From Sphingomonas elodea ATCC 31461 (GTDB lineage Bacteria > Pseudomonadota > Alphaproteobacteria > Sphingomonadales > Sphingomonadaceae): a stretch of DNA of 64,000 nt. The stretch is taken from NCBI RefSeq assembly GCF_000226955.1, contig NZ_AGFU01000002.1:1-64000 (forward strand). The letters are read 5' to 3'. Position numbers and translations under genes: made by a program. Below are positions 24,526 through 33,780 of this stretch, piece by piece. The notes beneath the pieces were generated by a model, which ran no database searches, was not told the DNA's origin, and worked only from the letters and a program-made list of their open reading frames with translations. Each line of letters begins with the position of its first letter. Position 1 is the first letter of the stretch.

Positions 24526-26889
24526 ATGCTTCGCATGCCCTTGATCCCGCTGTTGCTGGCGCTGCTCGCCATCGCCCTCCCCGCCCGTGCCCAGCAGAAC
24601 GCCTTCGACCTGGTCGGCCCGGACCTGAAGCTAAGCGTCACCCGCGGCGACGCGACGCTGCCGATCGGGGCCGTTCCCTCGCTGCTGCCGGGCGACAAGC
24701 TGACGGCGGAGGCGGTGCTGCCACCGGACCAGTCTGCCCGCTATCTGTTGATCATCGCCTTCCTGCGCGGCGCGACCAACCCGCCACCCAAGGACTGGTT
24801 CTTCGTCGCAGAAACCTGGCACAAGAAGAAGAACCGACTCGAAATCGAGGTGCCGAAGGGCGCCGAGCAGGCGGTGCTGTTGCTCGCGCCGGACACGGGC
24901 GGCGGCTTCGATGCCGTGCGCGACACCGTCCGCGGACGGCCGGGCGTGTTCGTCCGCGCGGCGCAGGACATGTTCCAGGCTTCGCTTGATCGCGCCCGCC
25001 TGGATGCCTTTGTGGCGGCGATCGCACGGATCGGCGAGAGCGCGCCCGAGCGGCTGGCGACCGATGCGCCAGTGCTCGCCAATGCGCTGCGCATCAAGCT
25101 CAATGCCGAATGCCTCACCCGACCGCGCGGGCTGCAGGCCGCCTGCCTCACCCAGAATCGCGACTCGCTGGTGCTCCAGGCGCAGCGCGGCACGACGCTG
25201 GCAGAAACACTGACGGGGGCACCGGTGGACCTCGCCTACAGCCTTGCCGCGACGCCCCAGGGCGGCGGCGGCTTCTACAGCCCCTATATCGGTCTGGCGC
25301 GCGACGTGGCGAAACTGTTCGGCGCGTTCCGCAGCCCGCAATATCAGTACCTCCCGGCCATCGCGATCGGGCGCGGCGACACGCTGAAGCTGCTGCTCAA
25401 CAGCGCGCCTTCGTTCCAGAACCCGCGTTCGGTGCTGGTCGCGCCGCTGCCGCCGCTCGGTGCCGCCTCTCCGCCCATCTGGCAGGCCGGCGGGCCGACG
25501 CCGGTGTGCCTCGCCAAACCCGGGCTGACGCTGCCGCTGGAGGACGCGCCATTGCTCTACGCCACCGATTTCGGCCGCAACATGTCCGTGCGGGTTACCG
25601 GCACGGACGGCAAGAGCCGCGACCTGGCCGTGACCCCCGATGTCGAAAAGGGCGGCGTACGGCTGGACGGCGGCCTGCCGGCGGATATCGGTACCGTCGC
25701 AAACGCCGTGCTGCAGGGTCGCTGGGGCTTCGACGGCTTTTCGGGCCCGCGCCTGCCGGTACAGCTCGACGCGATGGGCGCCTGGCGCGCGACGCCGGAC
25801 AGCAATGTCGTCGTCGGCCGCGACCATCCGCTGCTGCTGCACGGCGGTGCCGCCTTTTGCGTCAGCCAGATCGCGCTGAGCGACGCCAGCGGCACCCGTA
25901 CGCCTGTTCCATTCAAGGTAACCGGTCAGGACGAGCTGACCATGACCCTGCCGCTCAAGGACGTGAAGCCAGGGTCTCTGACGCTCAACGTCGTCCGCTT
26001 CGGCACCGCCCCGCCGGACACCATCCCCCTCACCGCCCGGCTGGAGGCGAGCCGCCTGGATCGCTTCGTCGTCCATGAAGGCGATCAGGGCGGCATGCTG
26101 GAAGGCGCCCGGCTGGATCAGGTGACGGGGCTCGACTGGAAAGGCCTACACTTCGCCGCGGGCGCGCTGTCCCGCGGCAGCAAGGGCGACCGGCTGGCGA
26201 TGACGGCGGAGTCCGCCATTCCTGCCGGCGACGGCGAGGCCGTGGTGCGGCTGCGCGATGGACGGAGCGTCAAGCTTGCCGTGCGTTCGGCAGGCCCGCG
26301 TCCGCTGGCGACGGTCCTGAGCCGGGCCGCCGTGTCCCAACAGGCGAAGGAAGGCCTTGCGATCACCTTGCCGGATGGCGTCCTGCCGGCCGACACCGCA
26401 ATCGACTTTTCCTTGCGCGTGACGCGGGGAACGCTCGGCGACAGCGGTGTGGTGGAGATCACCGGCAGCGACGGGCGCGTCGCGCAGCTGCACCTTGGCG
26501 ATGGCGGCCTGCAGCGCATCGGCAAGGATGTCGTGGTGGCGCATTTTGCGCCGCGCGCGCTGTTCGGGCCGGGGGTTGCGGGGCCGCTGCGCTTCCGGCT
26601 GGTGCAGGATGGCGCGGTTGGCGACTGGCAGCCGCTGGTGGCCGTCGCACGACTACCGGTGCTGAGCGGGCTGACCTGCCCGGCCGAAGGCACCCATTGC
26701 ACGCTCGCCGGACGCGACCTGTTCGTCGTGGCGGCTGTCAGCGGCAGCGCGGATTTCGCCCAAGCGACGCAGGTGCCGCTCGGCTTCGTGGGGTCCAGCC
26801 TCTCCCTGCCGAAGCCGGCGGGCAAATCCCTCTACCTGCGACTCCACGATGCACCGGACAGTATTGCAAGCGTGACGCTGCCCGGCTGA
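24526..26889 (+). CDS. Large secreted protein, unknown
   Basis: This 787-residue protein is not recognised. It has a clear signal peptide (residues 1-23, LLLALLAIALPARAQQ) and then a mostly beta-rich sequence with segments such as LPPDQSARYLLIIAFLRGATNPPPKDWFF, GGGGFYSPYIGLARDVAKLFG, and repeated Ig-like strands in the second half. Cysteines are few and some could pair (near residues 195-215, and TCPAEGTHC near 723-731). It is probably periplasmic or surface-bound. Codon usage is typical of the genome, so it is not obviously foreign. It stands alone, with a leaderless-type start. Confidence 0.75.
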   Translation: MLRMPLIPLLLALLAIALPARAQQNAFDLVGPDLKLSVTRGDATLPIGAVPSLLPGDKLTAEAVLPPDQSARYLLIIAFLRGATNPPPKDWFFVAETWHKKKNRLEIEVPKGAEQAVLLLAPDTGGGFDAVRDTVRGRPGVFVRAAQDMFQASLDRARLDAFVAAIARIGESAPERLATDAPVLANALRIKLNAECLTRPRGLQAACLTQNRDSLVLQAQRGTTLAETLTGAPVDLAYSLAATPQGGGGFYSPYIGLARDVAKLFGAFRSPQYQYLPAIAIGRGDTLKLLLNSAPSFQNPRSVLVAPLPPLGAASPPIWQAGGPTPVCLAKPGLTLPLEDAPLLYATDFGRNMSVRVTGTDGKSRDLAVTPDVEKGGVRLDGGLPADIGTVANAVLQGRWGFDGFSGPRLPVQLDAMGAWRATPDSNVVVGRDHPLLLHGGAAFCVSQIALSDASGTRTPVPFKVTGQDELTMTLPLKDVKPGSLTLNVVRFGTAPPDTIPLTARLEASRLDRFVVHEGDQGGMLEGARLDQVTGLDWKGLHFAAGALSRGSKGDRLAMTAESAIPAGDGEAVVRLRDGRSVKLAVRSAGPRPLATVLSRAAVSQQAKEGLAITLPDGVLPADTAIDFSLRVTRGTLGDSGVVEITGSDGRVAQLHLGDGGLQRIGKDVVVAHFAPRALFGPGVAGPLRFRLVQDGAVGDWQPLVAVARLPVLSGLTCPAEGTHCTLAGRDLFVVAAVSGSADFAQATQVPLGFVGSSLSLPKPAGKSLYLRLHDAPDSIASVTLPG

Positions 26890-26929
26890 TCGGCCTTTCG
26901 AACACAACAAGAGCATTGGCGAGGCAGCA

Positions 26930-27154
26930 ATGACCGATACGCTGCACCACCCGAAGCTCGACGAGCATCCGGGTTCGAACACCGAGAAGGACCCGGACAA
27001 CTGGGTTTCGGGCGACGATCCGATGACGGGCGCCCAGGCCTCCTACCTCACCACGCTGCTGGAGGAAGCGGGCGAGCCGCCGATCGAGGGCGATCTTTCC
27101 AAGGCAGAGGCGTCAAAGCGGATCGATACGCTGCAGGATCGGCTCAGCCGCTGA
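26930..27154 (+). CDS. DUF3072 family small protein
   Basis: This 74-residue acidic soluble protein fits DUF3072: DPMTGAQASYLTTLLEEAGEPPIEGDLSKAEASKRIDTLQDRL is the family core. The N-terminal 25 residues are polar and probably disordered. The C-terminal part resembles a SAP-like helical hairpin, but the role is not known. It lies 40 bp after the secreted-protein gene and is convergent with kdsA. Confidence 0.82.
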   Translation: MTDTLHHPKLDEHPGSNTEKDPDNWVSGDDPMTGAQASYLTTLLEEAGEPPIEGDLSKAEASKRIDTLQDRLSR

Positions 27155-27166
27155 GCATAGGCAGGC

Positions 27167-27988
27167 TCAGACCTGTTTGGAGAGGGTGTCGAACGCCTTC
27201 AACCGGGTGAGCAGGGCCCGCATCTGATCGAGCGGCACCATGTTGGGGCCGTCGCTGGGGGCGGTGTCGGGGGCCTGGTGTGTCTCGATGAACACCGCCG
27301 CCACGCCCACGGCCACGGCCGCGCGGGCGAGGGTGGGAACGAATTCGCGCTGCCCACCCGAACTCGTGCCCTGCCCGCCCGGCTGCTGTACGGAGTGGGT
27401 GGCATCGAACATCACCGGATAGCCGGTCTCCGCCATGATCGGCAGCGACCGCATGTCGCTCACCAGCGTGTTGTAGCCGAAGCTGGCGCCGCGTTCGCAC
27501 AGGATCACGTTTTCGTTGCCGGAGGACGCGATCTTCTTGGCGACGTTCTTCATGTCCCAGGGCGCGAGGAACTGGCCCTTCTTCACGTTGATCGCGCGTC
27601 CGGTATGGGCGGCTGCGACCAGCAGATCGGTCTGGCGGCAGAGAAAGGCCGGGATCTGCAGGACGTCGACCACCTCGGCCACCGGCGCGCACTGGCCGGC
27701 ATCATGCACGTCCGTGAGCACCGGGCAGCCGAACTGCGCCTTCAGGTCCGCGAACACCTGCAGCGCCGCATCCATCCCGATGCCGCGCGGCGCGTCGATC
27801 GAGGTGCGGTTCCCCTTGTCGAACGAGCTCTTGTAGATGAACCCGATGCCGAGAGCGGCGCAGAGCGTGGTCAGCGCCTCGGCCATGAAGAAGGCATGGT
27901 CGCGGCTCTCCATCGCGCAGGGCCCCGCGATAAGCACGAACGGCTTGTCATTGGCGATTTCGAGGGCACCGACCTTGACCGTCTTCAT
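27167..27988 (-). CDS. kdsA: 3-deoxy-8-phosphooctulonate synthase (Kdo8P synthase)
   Basis: This 273-residue enzyme condenses arabinose-5-phosphate and phosphoenolpyruvate to Kdo-8-phosphate. Family motifs are [94 protein letters not shown] and a C-terminal [18 protein letters not shown]. The start ATG at 27988 lies 11 nt past the stop of the upstream fusion gene, so the four minus-strand genes from 31503 down to 27167 form one operon. Confidence 0.96.
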   Translation of the reverse strand: MKTVKVGALEIANDKPFVLIAGPCAMESRDHAFFMAEALTTLCAALGIGFIYKSSFDKGNRTSIDAPRGIGMDAALQVFADLKAQFGCPVLTDVHDAGQCAPVAEVVDVLQIPAFLCRQTDLLVAAAHTGRAINVKKGQFLAPWDMKNVAKKIASSGNENVILCERGASFGYNTLVSDMRSLPIMAETGYPVMFDATHSVQQPGGQGTSSGGQREFVPTLARAAVAVGVAAVFIETHQAPDTAPSDGPNMVPLDQMRALLTRLKAFDTLSKQV

Positions 27989-27999
27989 CTTCAAATCCT

Positions 28000-29328
28000 T
28001 CAAAACGCACCGCATTCGGCGAGGATCGCGTCCACGTCGCGGCCGCGCGCCGCAGCCATGCGGATGCGTGCCTCGTTGGAGAGCACGTTCCAGGCGGCTT
28101 CCTCGATCTCGGGCCACAGCGCCCGCGGGATGGCCACTATCCCATCTGCATCGGCAAATACCACATCGCCGTTGGCGATCGTGACCTCGCCCATCGTGAT
28201 CGGGCGGTTCATCGCTTTGAGTGTGCCTTCATACTTGATGTCGTCGCAGGTCTGGCCGCGGGCATAGACCGGCAGACCCAGCGCGCGCACATCGGCGGTG
28301 TCGCGCGTCGCGCCGTCGATCACCGCACCCACCGCGCCCGATCGGATCGCGAGATTGGCGTTGAGATCGCCGAAATAGGCATATTCGGGGACGTCGGTCG
28401 CCACCATGATCACGTCGCCCGGACGCACGAAGCGATAGGATTGCAGCGCGCCGTAGATGCCGTGCCACGGCCCGTCGGGCGAGCGATCGGGCCGCTGGGC
28501 GAGCGCCGCCAGTTCGATCGTCTTGGCACGGCCGAGAAACTTGCCGCCGCTCGTCGGGCGCAGCGCCTTGGGCAGCACCACGCGGTGGCCGCGCTCCTTG
28601 AGGATATCCGACAGCACCGGCGAGGAAAGGTGCGGCAGCATTGCCCGGAATCGCGTCACCTCGGCCTGGCGGAATCCGGCGGCTACGGTTTCGGCGATCA
28701 CCAGATCGTGATGGTGGGTGATGTCGATCTGCTCGATCGGATCGAGGTCGAACAGGATCGGTCGCGTACCGAAGCGGCGGGTGGCAGGCCCCTCCCCGGT
28801 ACGGCGGACGATGTACAGGCTCATCGCCTCGACGATCGTCTCCGGCAGCTCGACGCTGTTGGGAACGCGGCCGGTGCCATAGACGGGCCCCTGCCCCGTC
28901 CAGCAATATTGCTTGGCGCGGGTGACCGCGACGAGGCTGTCCGCTTCAGGATCAGCAAGCAGGCGATCGATCGCCCGGCCGATCGTCTCGGCGGTGACGA
29001 AGGGCGCGGTACAGAGCATCTGGATCCAGATATCGGCATCCGGCCGCTGCGAACATTCCCAGGCGAACATGCCGTGCCCGTCGGTGGCGTTGGTGGCGAG
29101 CCCGGCCGGGCGCTGCAGCCAGGTGACCGGCAGGTCGCTCGCCATGTCGGCCATCGCCTTGCTCTCGGTATCGAGGCAGACCTCGGTGATCGCCGGGCAG
29201 TCGAGCGCCTGAAGCAGCTTGCGCTTGAACAGATGCTCGCCGTCCAGGATCCGCGTATTCTTGTCCGAGACGCGCTCGCTATTGCCCTTGGCGGGGACGA
29301 AGGCGACGATCTTCAGGGGCTTAGCCAT
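28000..29328 (-). CDS. Fusion: CMP-sugar (acylneuraminate/Kdo-type) cytidylyltransferase plus RraA-like domain
   Basis: This 442-residue protein joins two enzymes. Residues 1 to about 235 are a cytidylyltransferase of the NeuA type: the nucleotide loop [14 protein letters not shown] (11-24) and [16 protein letters not shown] (101-116). Residues about 255-440 are RraA-like (the fold of HMG/CHA aldolase and oxaloacetate decarboxylase): [21 protein letters not shown] with Arg342-Asp343, and LGLPVYARG. Activation of a Kdo-like 2-keto acid to its CMP form is likely. The second domain could split or decarboxylate a related keto acid (inference). It overlaps the isomerase gene by 8 nt. Confidence 0.82.
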   Translation of the reverse strand: MAKPLKIVAFVPAKGNSERVSDKNTRILDGEHLFKRKLLQALDCPAITEVCLDTESKAMADMASDLPVTWLQRPAGLATNATDGHGMFAWECSQRPDADIWIQMLCTAPFVTAETIGRAIDRLLADPEADSLVAVTRAKQYCWTGQGPVYGTGRVPNSVELPETIVEAMSLYIVRRTGEGPATRRFGTRPILFDLDPIEQIDITHHHDLVIAETVAAGFRQAEVTRFRAMLPHLSSPVLSDILKERGHRVVLPKALRPTSGGKFLGRAKTIELAALAQRPDRSPDGPWHGIYGALQSYRFVRPGDVIMVATDVPEYAYFGDLNANLAIRSGAVGAVIDGATRDTADVRALGLPVYARGQTCDDIKYEGTLKAMNRPITMGEVTIANGDVVFADADGIVAIPRALWPEIEEAAWNVLSNEARIRMAAARGRDVDAILAECGAF

Positions 29329-30319
29329 TCATCATATCCTTGGCATGCAACATGCCGTGCAGACGTCCCTCCCCGTCGACCACGGGCAGAACCAGAAATC
29401 CCCCTGCATGCTCGCGAAGCAGCAGCAGCGCGTCGCCCAGCGTCGCGGTGACGTCGATCACTTGCGGGTGGGGCTGCATCAACGTGGCCGCGGGGGTGTC
29501 GTAAACGTCGCGGCGCGACTGGAAGTGGCGGCGCACATCGCCGTCGACCACCAGCCCGAGCAGGTGCTGGTCGGCATCGACCACACAGGCCGCGCCCATC
29601 CGCCCGGCGGACATCGCGGCGAGCAGGTCCGCGACCGGCGCATCGGGACCGACCTTGGGCAGCTCATCGCCGGTGCGCATCAGCGTTCGCAGCGGAATCG
29701 ACTGGCGGCCGAGCAGGCCTGCCGGGTGGTGACGCAGGAAGTCCGTCCGGGTGAAACCGCGCGACCGGCTGACCGCCACCGCCAGTGCATCGCCGATCGC
29801 GAGCTGGAGCGTGGTGCTGCAAGTCGGCGCCATGCCGATATGGTCGGCCTCGCCGGCGGTGATGGCGGGAATGAGGATGTCGACCGCGCGACCGAGCGGC
29901 GAATCCGGTCGGCCGACCACCCCGATCAGCAGGCAGGCACGCGCCTTGAGCAGCGGCAGGATGCGCGCGATCTCGTCGGTGGTGCCGCTGTTGGAGAAGA
30001 GCAGCACGACATTGCCGTCCTGCACCGCCCCCAGGTCGCCATGTGCCGCCTCGCCCGCGTTGAGCGCGAAGGCCGGCGTGCCGAGGCTGGAGAAGGTGGC
30101 GGCAACCTTGGCGGCGATCAGCCCGGACTTGCCCATGCCGAGGCAGGTGAGCGGGCTCGCCTGCCCGGCGATCGCGGCGACGGCATCGGCCAGCGAGGGC
30201 GGTAGCACCGCCTCGAACGCCTGCAATGCGCGGCGTTCGGCAGCGATCACCTCACCGGCCCAGGCGAGCGCGGCCGCCGGGGGCGCATCTGGCGCGCGGA
30301 CGATGGCACCGAGCTTCAT
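29321..30319 (-). CDS. KpsF/KdsD-type arabinose-5-phosphate isomerase
   Basis: This 332-residue protein has an N-terminal SIS domain and two C-terminal CBS domains, the build of D-arabinose-5-phosphate isomerases that supply KdsA. SIS motifs are TCLGMGKSGLIAAKVAATFSSLGTPAF, HGDLG and LLFSNSGTTDEI, and LQLAIGDALAVAVSRSRGF follows. The CBS pair runs from about residue 205 (LMRTGDELPKVGPDAPVADLLAAMS). The ATG at 30319 overlaps the stop of the glycosyltransferase gene; a longer frame upstream is a shadow. Confidence 0.9.
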   Translation of the reverse strand: MKLGAIVRAPDAPPAAALAWAGEVIAAERRALQAFEAVLPPSLADAVAAIAGQASPLTCLGMGKSGLIAAKVAATFSSLGTPAFALNAGEAAHGDLGAVQDGNVVLLFSNSGTTDEIARILPLLKARACLLIGVVGRPDSPLGRAVDILIPAITAGEADHIGMAPTCSTTLQLAIGDALAVAVSRSRGFTRTDFLRHHPAGLLGRQSIPLRTLMRTGDELPKVGPDAPVADLLAAMSAGRMGAACVVDADQHLLGLVVDGDVRRHFQSRRDVYDTPAATLMQPHPQVIDVTATLGDALLLLREHAGGFLVLPVVDGEGRLHGMLHAKDMMNG

Positions 30320-31503
30320 GCCGCCAGCTCCTCGCGCGCGGCATAGCGTTCCAGCAGGCCCAGCCCCGCTTCCCAGCGGGCGGGATCGAACGGCTTGCAC
30401 GCACGCTGGACCACCATCGCGCCGGTCAGCGCCGGATCGGTCGGGTGGAAGGCCTCGTTGGCATAATGATAGCCGAACCAGCGGCGCGCGGCCGCGATGT
30501 CGGGCCTGGCGGCCGTGCCGTCGGCAATGGCGGTGAAGAAGCGGGGCAGATCGGTTTCCATGTGGAGCCAGGATGCGCTTTCGAACCGCGACGTCCGATG
30601 CATCGGTGTGCCGAAGGCCGCGGCGGTGGCAAATGTCTTGGAATCATGGAGCAGCACGCCGTCGACATGGGCAAGCAGCGCCGTGGTCGGCGCCAGGTCG
30701 AGCGCCGCCGGATCGACGAGGATCGGCGTGCCGAGTGCCACGATCGCGGCGTGGAGCGGCTCGCGATCGACATAGAGCGTGTTGAGCGGGTGATCGGTCA
30801 CCACCAGCGTCGCGCCGACCGCCTCCGCGGCAGCAGCGGCACGGCCGACCAGCGCCGCGTCGGTCAGTCCGGCCGGGCGATGAGCGAGGTAGAAATTCTC
30901 TTCATGGGCATATTCGAGCGGCAGCAGGACCGCCGGACGGTCCATCGGCAAGCCCAGCGCACCGAATACCGTCGCGCGATCCGGGACGGTGGCGCGCCAA
31001 TGCGCCAGCATGTCCTCCCAATGCGGAGCAATCAGCGCATCGATGCGTGCAGCCTCGACGTCCGACAGTGCGGGCATCACCCCATTGGCGAACAGCGTGT
31101 CGGTGAAATAGATGGTATTCGGCCGCGCGCCCAGATCGAACGGCGTGATCACCGCCTCCATCATGTGGCGGACGATGCCGGGGAAATGGCGCGGCGTCTC
31201 GATATCAGCACTGCGACAAAGCACCAAATCCGGCGCCAGGCCTCGGACATAGGCGATCAGTTCGTCGCGATCGACGGGTGCGGTGCGCAGGCTCGGATGC
31301 GCAGGATCGTCGATGATCGACCATTGCACGCCGTCCAGATCGGCGCAGCGCCGCAGCTGGTCGGGCCCGATGCCGGTATTCTGCCAGGGCGCGGGGGCAA
31401 GGACGTGGACCTCCGCGACGCTCGCCGTGCGGCGGATCAGCGGCTCGAACACCTGCTCGAACCACCAGGGCGTCGCCACCGGAAGATAGAAGAGGATCTT
31501 CAC
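30316..31503 (-). CDS. Putative capsule-type glycosyltransferase (KpsS-like)
   Basis: This 395-residue soluble protein has no family I can name with certainty. The second half (LLPLEYAHEENFYLAHR, TLVVTDHPLNTLYVDREPL, LLAHVDGVLLHDSKTFATAAAFGTPMHR) resembles the donor-binding half of capsule polysaccharide transferases of the KpsS/KpsC type, some of which add Kdo. The N-terminus MKILFYLPVATPWWFEQVFEPLI is that of many glycosyltransferase-like proteins. It is first in the four-gene operon with kdsA, so a role in adding a Kdo-like sugar is reasonable (inference). Confidence 0.6.
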   Translation of the reverse strand: MKILFYLPVATPWWFEQVFEPLIRRTASVAEVHVLAPAPWQNTGIGPDQLRRCADLDGVQWSIIDDPAHPSLRTAPVDRDELIAYVRGLAPDLVLCRSADIETPRHFPGIVRHMMEAVITPFDLGARPNTIYFTDTLFANGVMPALSDVEAARIDALIAPHWEDMLAHWRATVPDRATVFGALGLPMDRPAVLLPLEYAHEENFYLAHRPAGLTDAALVGRAAAAAEAVGATLVVTDHPLNTLYVDREPLHAAIVALGTPILVDPAALDLAPTTALLAHVDGVLLHDSKTFATAAAFGTPMHRTSRFESASWLHMETDLPRFFTAIADGTAARPDIAAARRWFGYHYANEAFHPTDPALTGAMVVQRACKPFDPARWEAGLGLLERYAAREELAA

Positions 31504-31838
31504 CGACGCATGCTCCCGGAACGCATCGGCCGGGCGCCGTTCGATCGAAGGATGCGGTCTGCCAAGGCCTGCTCCACTGCACGTCGGGAGACACCAACAC
31601 GTTCCCGTCCGTCTCTTATAGGAACAGCGGCACCTGCATCGGGCGGAGACGCTAGGAAAAACTTGCCTAGTTGCCTGGACCCCACGTGCGGCCGAACGCG
31701 AAGCCGCACCTGTCGGCAGAGCGTCCCATCTCGTTACACCCTAGCTATTGATCCAGGATATAGGTTTGACAATCCTAGTGAAATACATGCCAACTCCCTA
31801 ATTGGGCAGGATCAGCCCGTGTAGGGGGGACAGGTCTA
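31504..31838. other. Intergenic region with no gene seen
   Basis: This 335-bp gap lies between the divergent glycosyltransferase and sensor-kinase genes and should hold both promoters. It is AT-richer near the kinase end (31740-31800). TTGACA occurs at 31766-31771, but there is no convincing -10 at the right distance. No open frame looks coding. Confidence 0.6.
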
Positions 31839-33773
31839 GTGCGACGTTCGCTGATCCTCATGGGTCTGACCGGTCTGCTACCCATCGTCGTGCTGGGTGC
31901 GGCCTATGGTGCGGTGACCTTGCGCGAGCAGCGAGCAGCGCTGGATCGCCAGGCGGCGCTCGCCAGCCGTTCCACCGCGCGGCTCGTCGGCCGCGAGATC
32001 GCGGCGACACTGGATGCGGTGAAGATGATCAGCCGCTCGCCGTCGCTCGATTCCGGCATCAACCGCCCGATCTTCACCCGCCTCGGCCTGCGGCTGATGG
32101 AGGATCATCCCGACTGGGCGGCATTGAGCATCGCCGACCTGGACGGCAATCGCGTTCTCGACCTGCCCAAGCCGATCGGCGGCGCCCTGGGCAAGGTGGT
32201 CGAACCCGGCAGCCTGGCCGCGGCGATCCGCACGCGACAACCGCAGGTGGGCCTTGTCGTGCCCGGCCCCGACCGGATGACCGCCTTCGCCGTGCGCGCG
32301 CCGGTGATCCAGGACGGGGCGCCGCGCTATGTCGTCTCCGCGGTGGTGCCGGTCCGCGCGATGCAGCACCTGCTCTATACGGAGTCGGTCCCTGCGGACT
32401 GGCGCCTCCGGCTGATCGACGCGCGCGGCACCGTGGTCGCCCAATCCGGCACGGTCGGCGACGAGGAAATGGCGGCGATCGTCACCTCCGTGCCGGAGAG
32501 CGGCTGGCGCGTCGAAGTGGCGGTGCCGCGGGGGAGTTTCGCAGCGCTCACCCGACAGACGCGATGGGTGCTGGTCGGCGGCGGGGTGCTGGCCCTGGCG
32601 GTGTTCGCCGCGCTCGCCTTCGCCCTTGCGGTCGAACTGCGACGATACCGCCAGCGTCAGGCGGCAACGGTGCAGGCACAGCGACTGGAAGCCCTTGGCC
32701 GGCTGACCGGCGGCGTGGCGCACGACCTCAACAACCTGCTGACCCCGATCCTGGGCGGGCTGGACCTGCTGCGCGGACGGACCGGCGACGATCCCAAGGC
32801 ACAACGCTATATCGACAGCGCGACGCACAGTGCCGAACGCGCCCGCAGCCTGGTCGCGCGGCTGCTCGCTTATGCCAAGCGCCAGGCGCTGACGCCCGAG
32901 GCAATCGATGTGCCGACGATGCTGGCCGACCTGCACGAACTGCTGCAGCGCTCGGTCGGGCCGACGATCGGCTGCACGATCCACAGCGCCCAAGACCTGC
33001 CGCCCGTCCGCGCCGATCGGAACCAGCTGGAACTGGCGGTGCTCAACCTCGTCATCAACGCGCGCGACGCGATCAAGACCGGCGGGCGGCTCAGCGGCAC
33101 CATCGTGATCGCCGCCCGTCCGCCCCGCCGCGAGGATCTGCGCGGGCTGGCCCGGGGTGACTATCTCGCACTGGCGGTGCACGACGATGGCTGCGGCATG
33201 GATGCGGCGACGCTGCGCCGGGCGATGGAGCCGTTCTTCACCACCAAGGCGGGCGATCGCGGCACCGGCCTCGGCCTGTCGATGGTGCATGGCTTCGCCG
33301 AGCAATCCGCCGGCCGGCTGGTGCTGGAAAGCGCGCCCGGCCAGGGCACCAGTGCGACGCTGATCCTGCCGGTGACCGACGCGCCACCCGCCGTCGCCGA
33401 TGATGCGCGCGACCGCCCAACCCGCACCGCCGAGATCCTGCTGGTCGACGACGATCCCGCGGTGCGCGAAGCGGCGGCCGAAGTGCTGCGCGCCCATGGC
33501 CATCAGGTGGCCGAGGCGGAATCGCTCAGCCAGGGCATGGCCGCCCTGGCCGACGCGCCGGGCACGGCCTTGATCATCACCGACTATATGATGCCCGGCG
33601 GCACCGGCGGCGAGTTCATCGCCCGCGCCCGCGACGCCGGCATGCCCCAGCCCTTCCTGCTGCTGACCGGCTATACCGACGCCGCCGAGGATCTGCCCGG
33701 CGACGTCCCCCAGCTCCGCAAGCCGTTCCGCGAGCGCGAATTGCTCGACGCGGTGGACGCGCTGCTCGGCTGA
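31839..33773 (+). CDS. Hybrid sensor histidine kinase with C-terminal receiver
   Basis: This 644-residue protein has a first membrane span (about residues 5-27), a periplasmic sensor region of ~210 residues that looks like a double-Cache/PAS-like domain, and a second span (about 245-265). The HisKA domain has the phosphorylated His295 (GGVAHDLNNLL), followed by an ATPase domain (NLVINARDAI, DDGCGMD, GTGLGLSMVHGF). A receiver at the end has Asp582 (LIITDYMMPGG) and Lys in QLRKPF. The start is GTG at 31839, with GGGGGGA 10 nt upstream. No partner regulator is adjacent. Confidence 0.92.
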   Translation: MRRSLILMGLTGLLPIVVLGAAYGAVTLREQRAALDRQAALASRSTARLVGREIAATLDAVKMISRSPSLDSGINRPIFTRLGLRLMEDHPDWAALSIADLDGNRVLDLPKPIGGALGKVVEPGSLAAAIRTRQPQVGLVVPGPDRMTAFAVRAPVIQDGAPRYVVSAVVPVRAMQHLLYTESVPADWRLRLIDARGTVVAQSGTVGDEEMAAIVTSVPESGWRVEVAVPRGSFAALTRQTRWVLVGGGVLALAVFAALAFALAVELRRYRQRQAATVQAQRLEALGRLTGGVAHDLNNLLTPILGGLDLLRGRTGDDPKAQRYIDSATHSAERARSLVARLLAYAKRQALTPEAIDVPTMLADLHELLQRSVGPTIGCTIHSAQDLPPVRADRNQLELAVLNLVINARDAIKTGGRLSGTIVIAARPPRREDLRGLARGDYLALAVHDDGCGMDAATLRRAMEPFFTTKAGDRGTGLGLSMVHGFAEQSAGRLVLESAPGQGTSATLILPVTDAPPAVADDARDRPTRTAEILLVDDDPAVREAAAEVLRAHGHQVAEAESLSQGMAALADAPGTALIITDYMMPGGTGGEFIARARDAGMPQPFLLLTGYTDAAEDLPGDVPQLRKPFRERELLDAVDALLG

Positions 33774-33780
33774 GCCCGGC

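Noticed and set aside
23322-24698. N-terminal extension of the radical SAM frame by about 459 codons
   Set aside because: It runs antisense to the YihY-family gene, is Arg/Pro-rich with no family match, and lies upstream of an ATG with a ribosome-binding sequence.
31766-31771. TTGACA upstream of the hybrid kinase as a promoter -35
   Set aside because: No -10-like hexamer is found at 15-19 nt downstream; the match alone is not enough to call a promoter.
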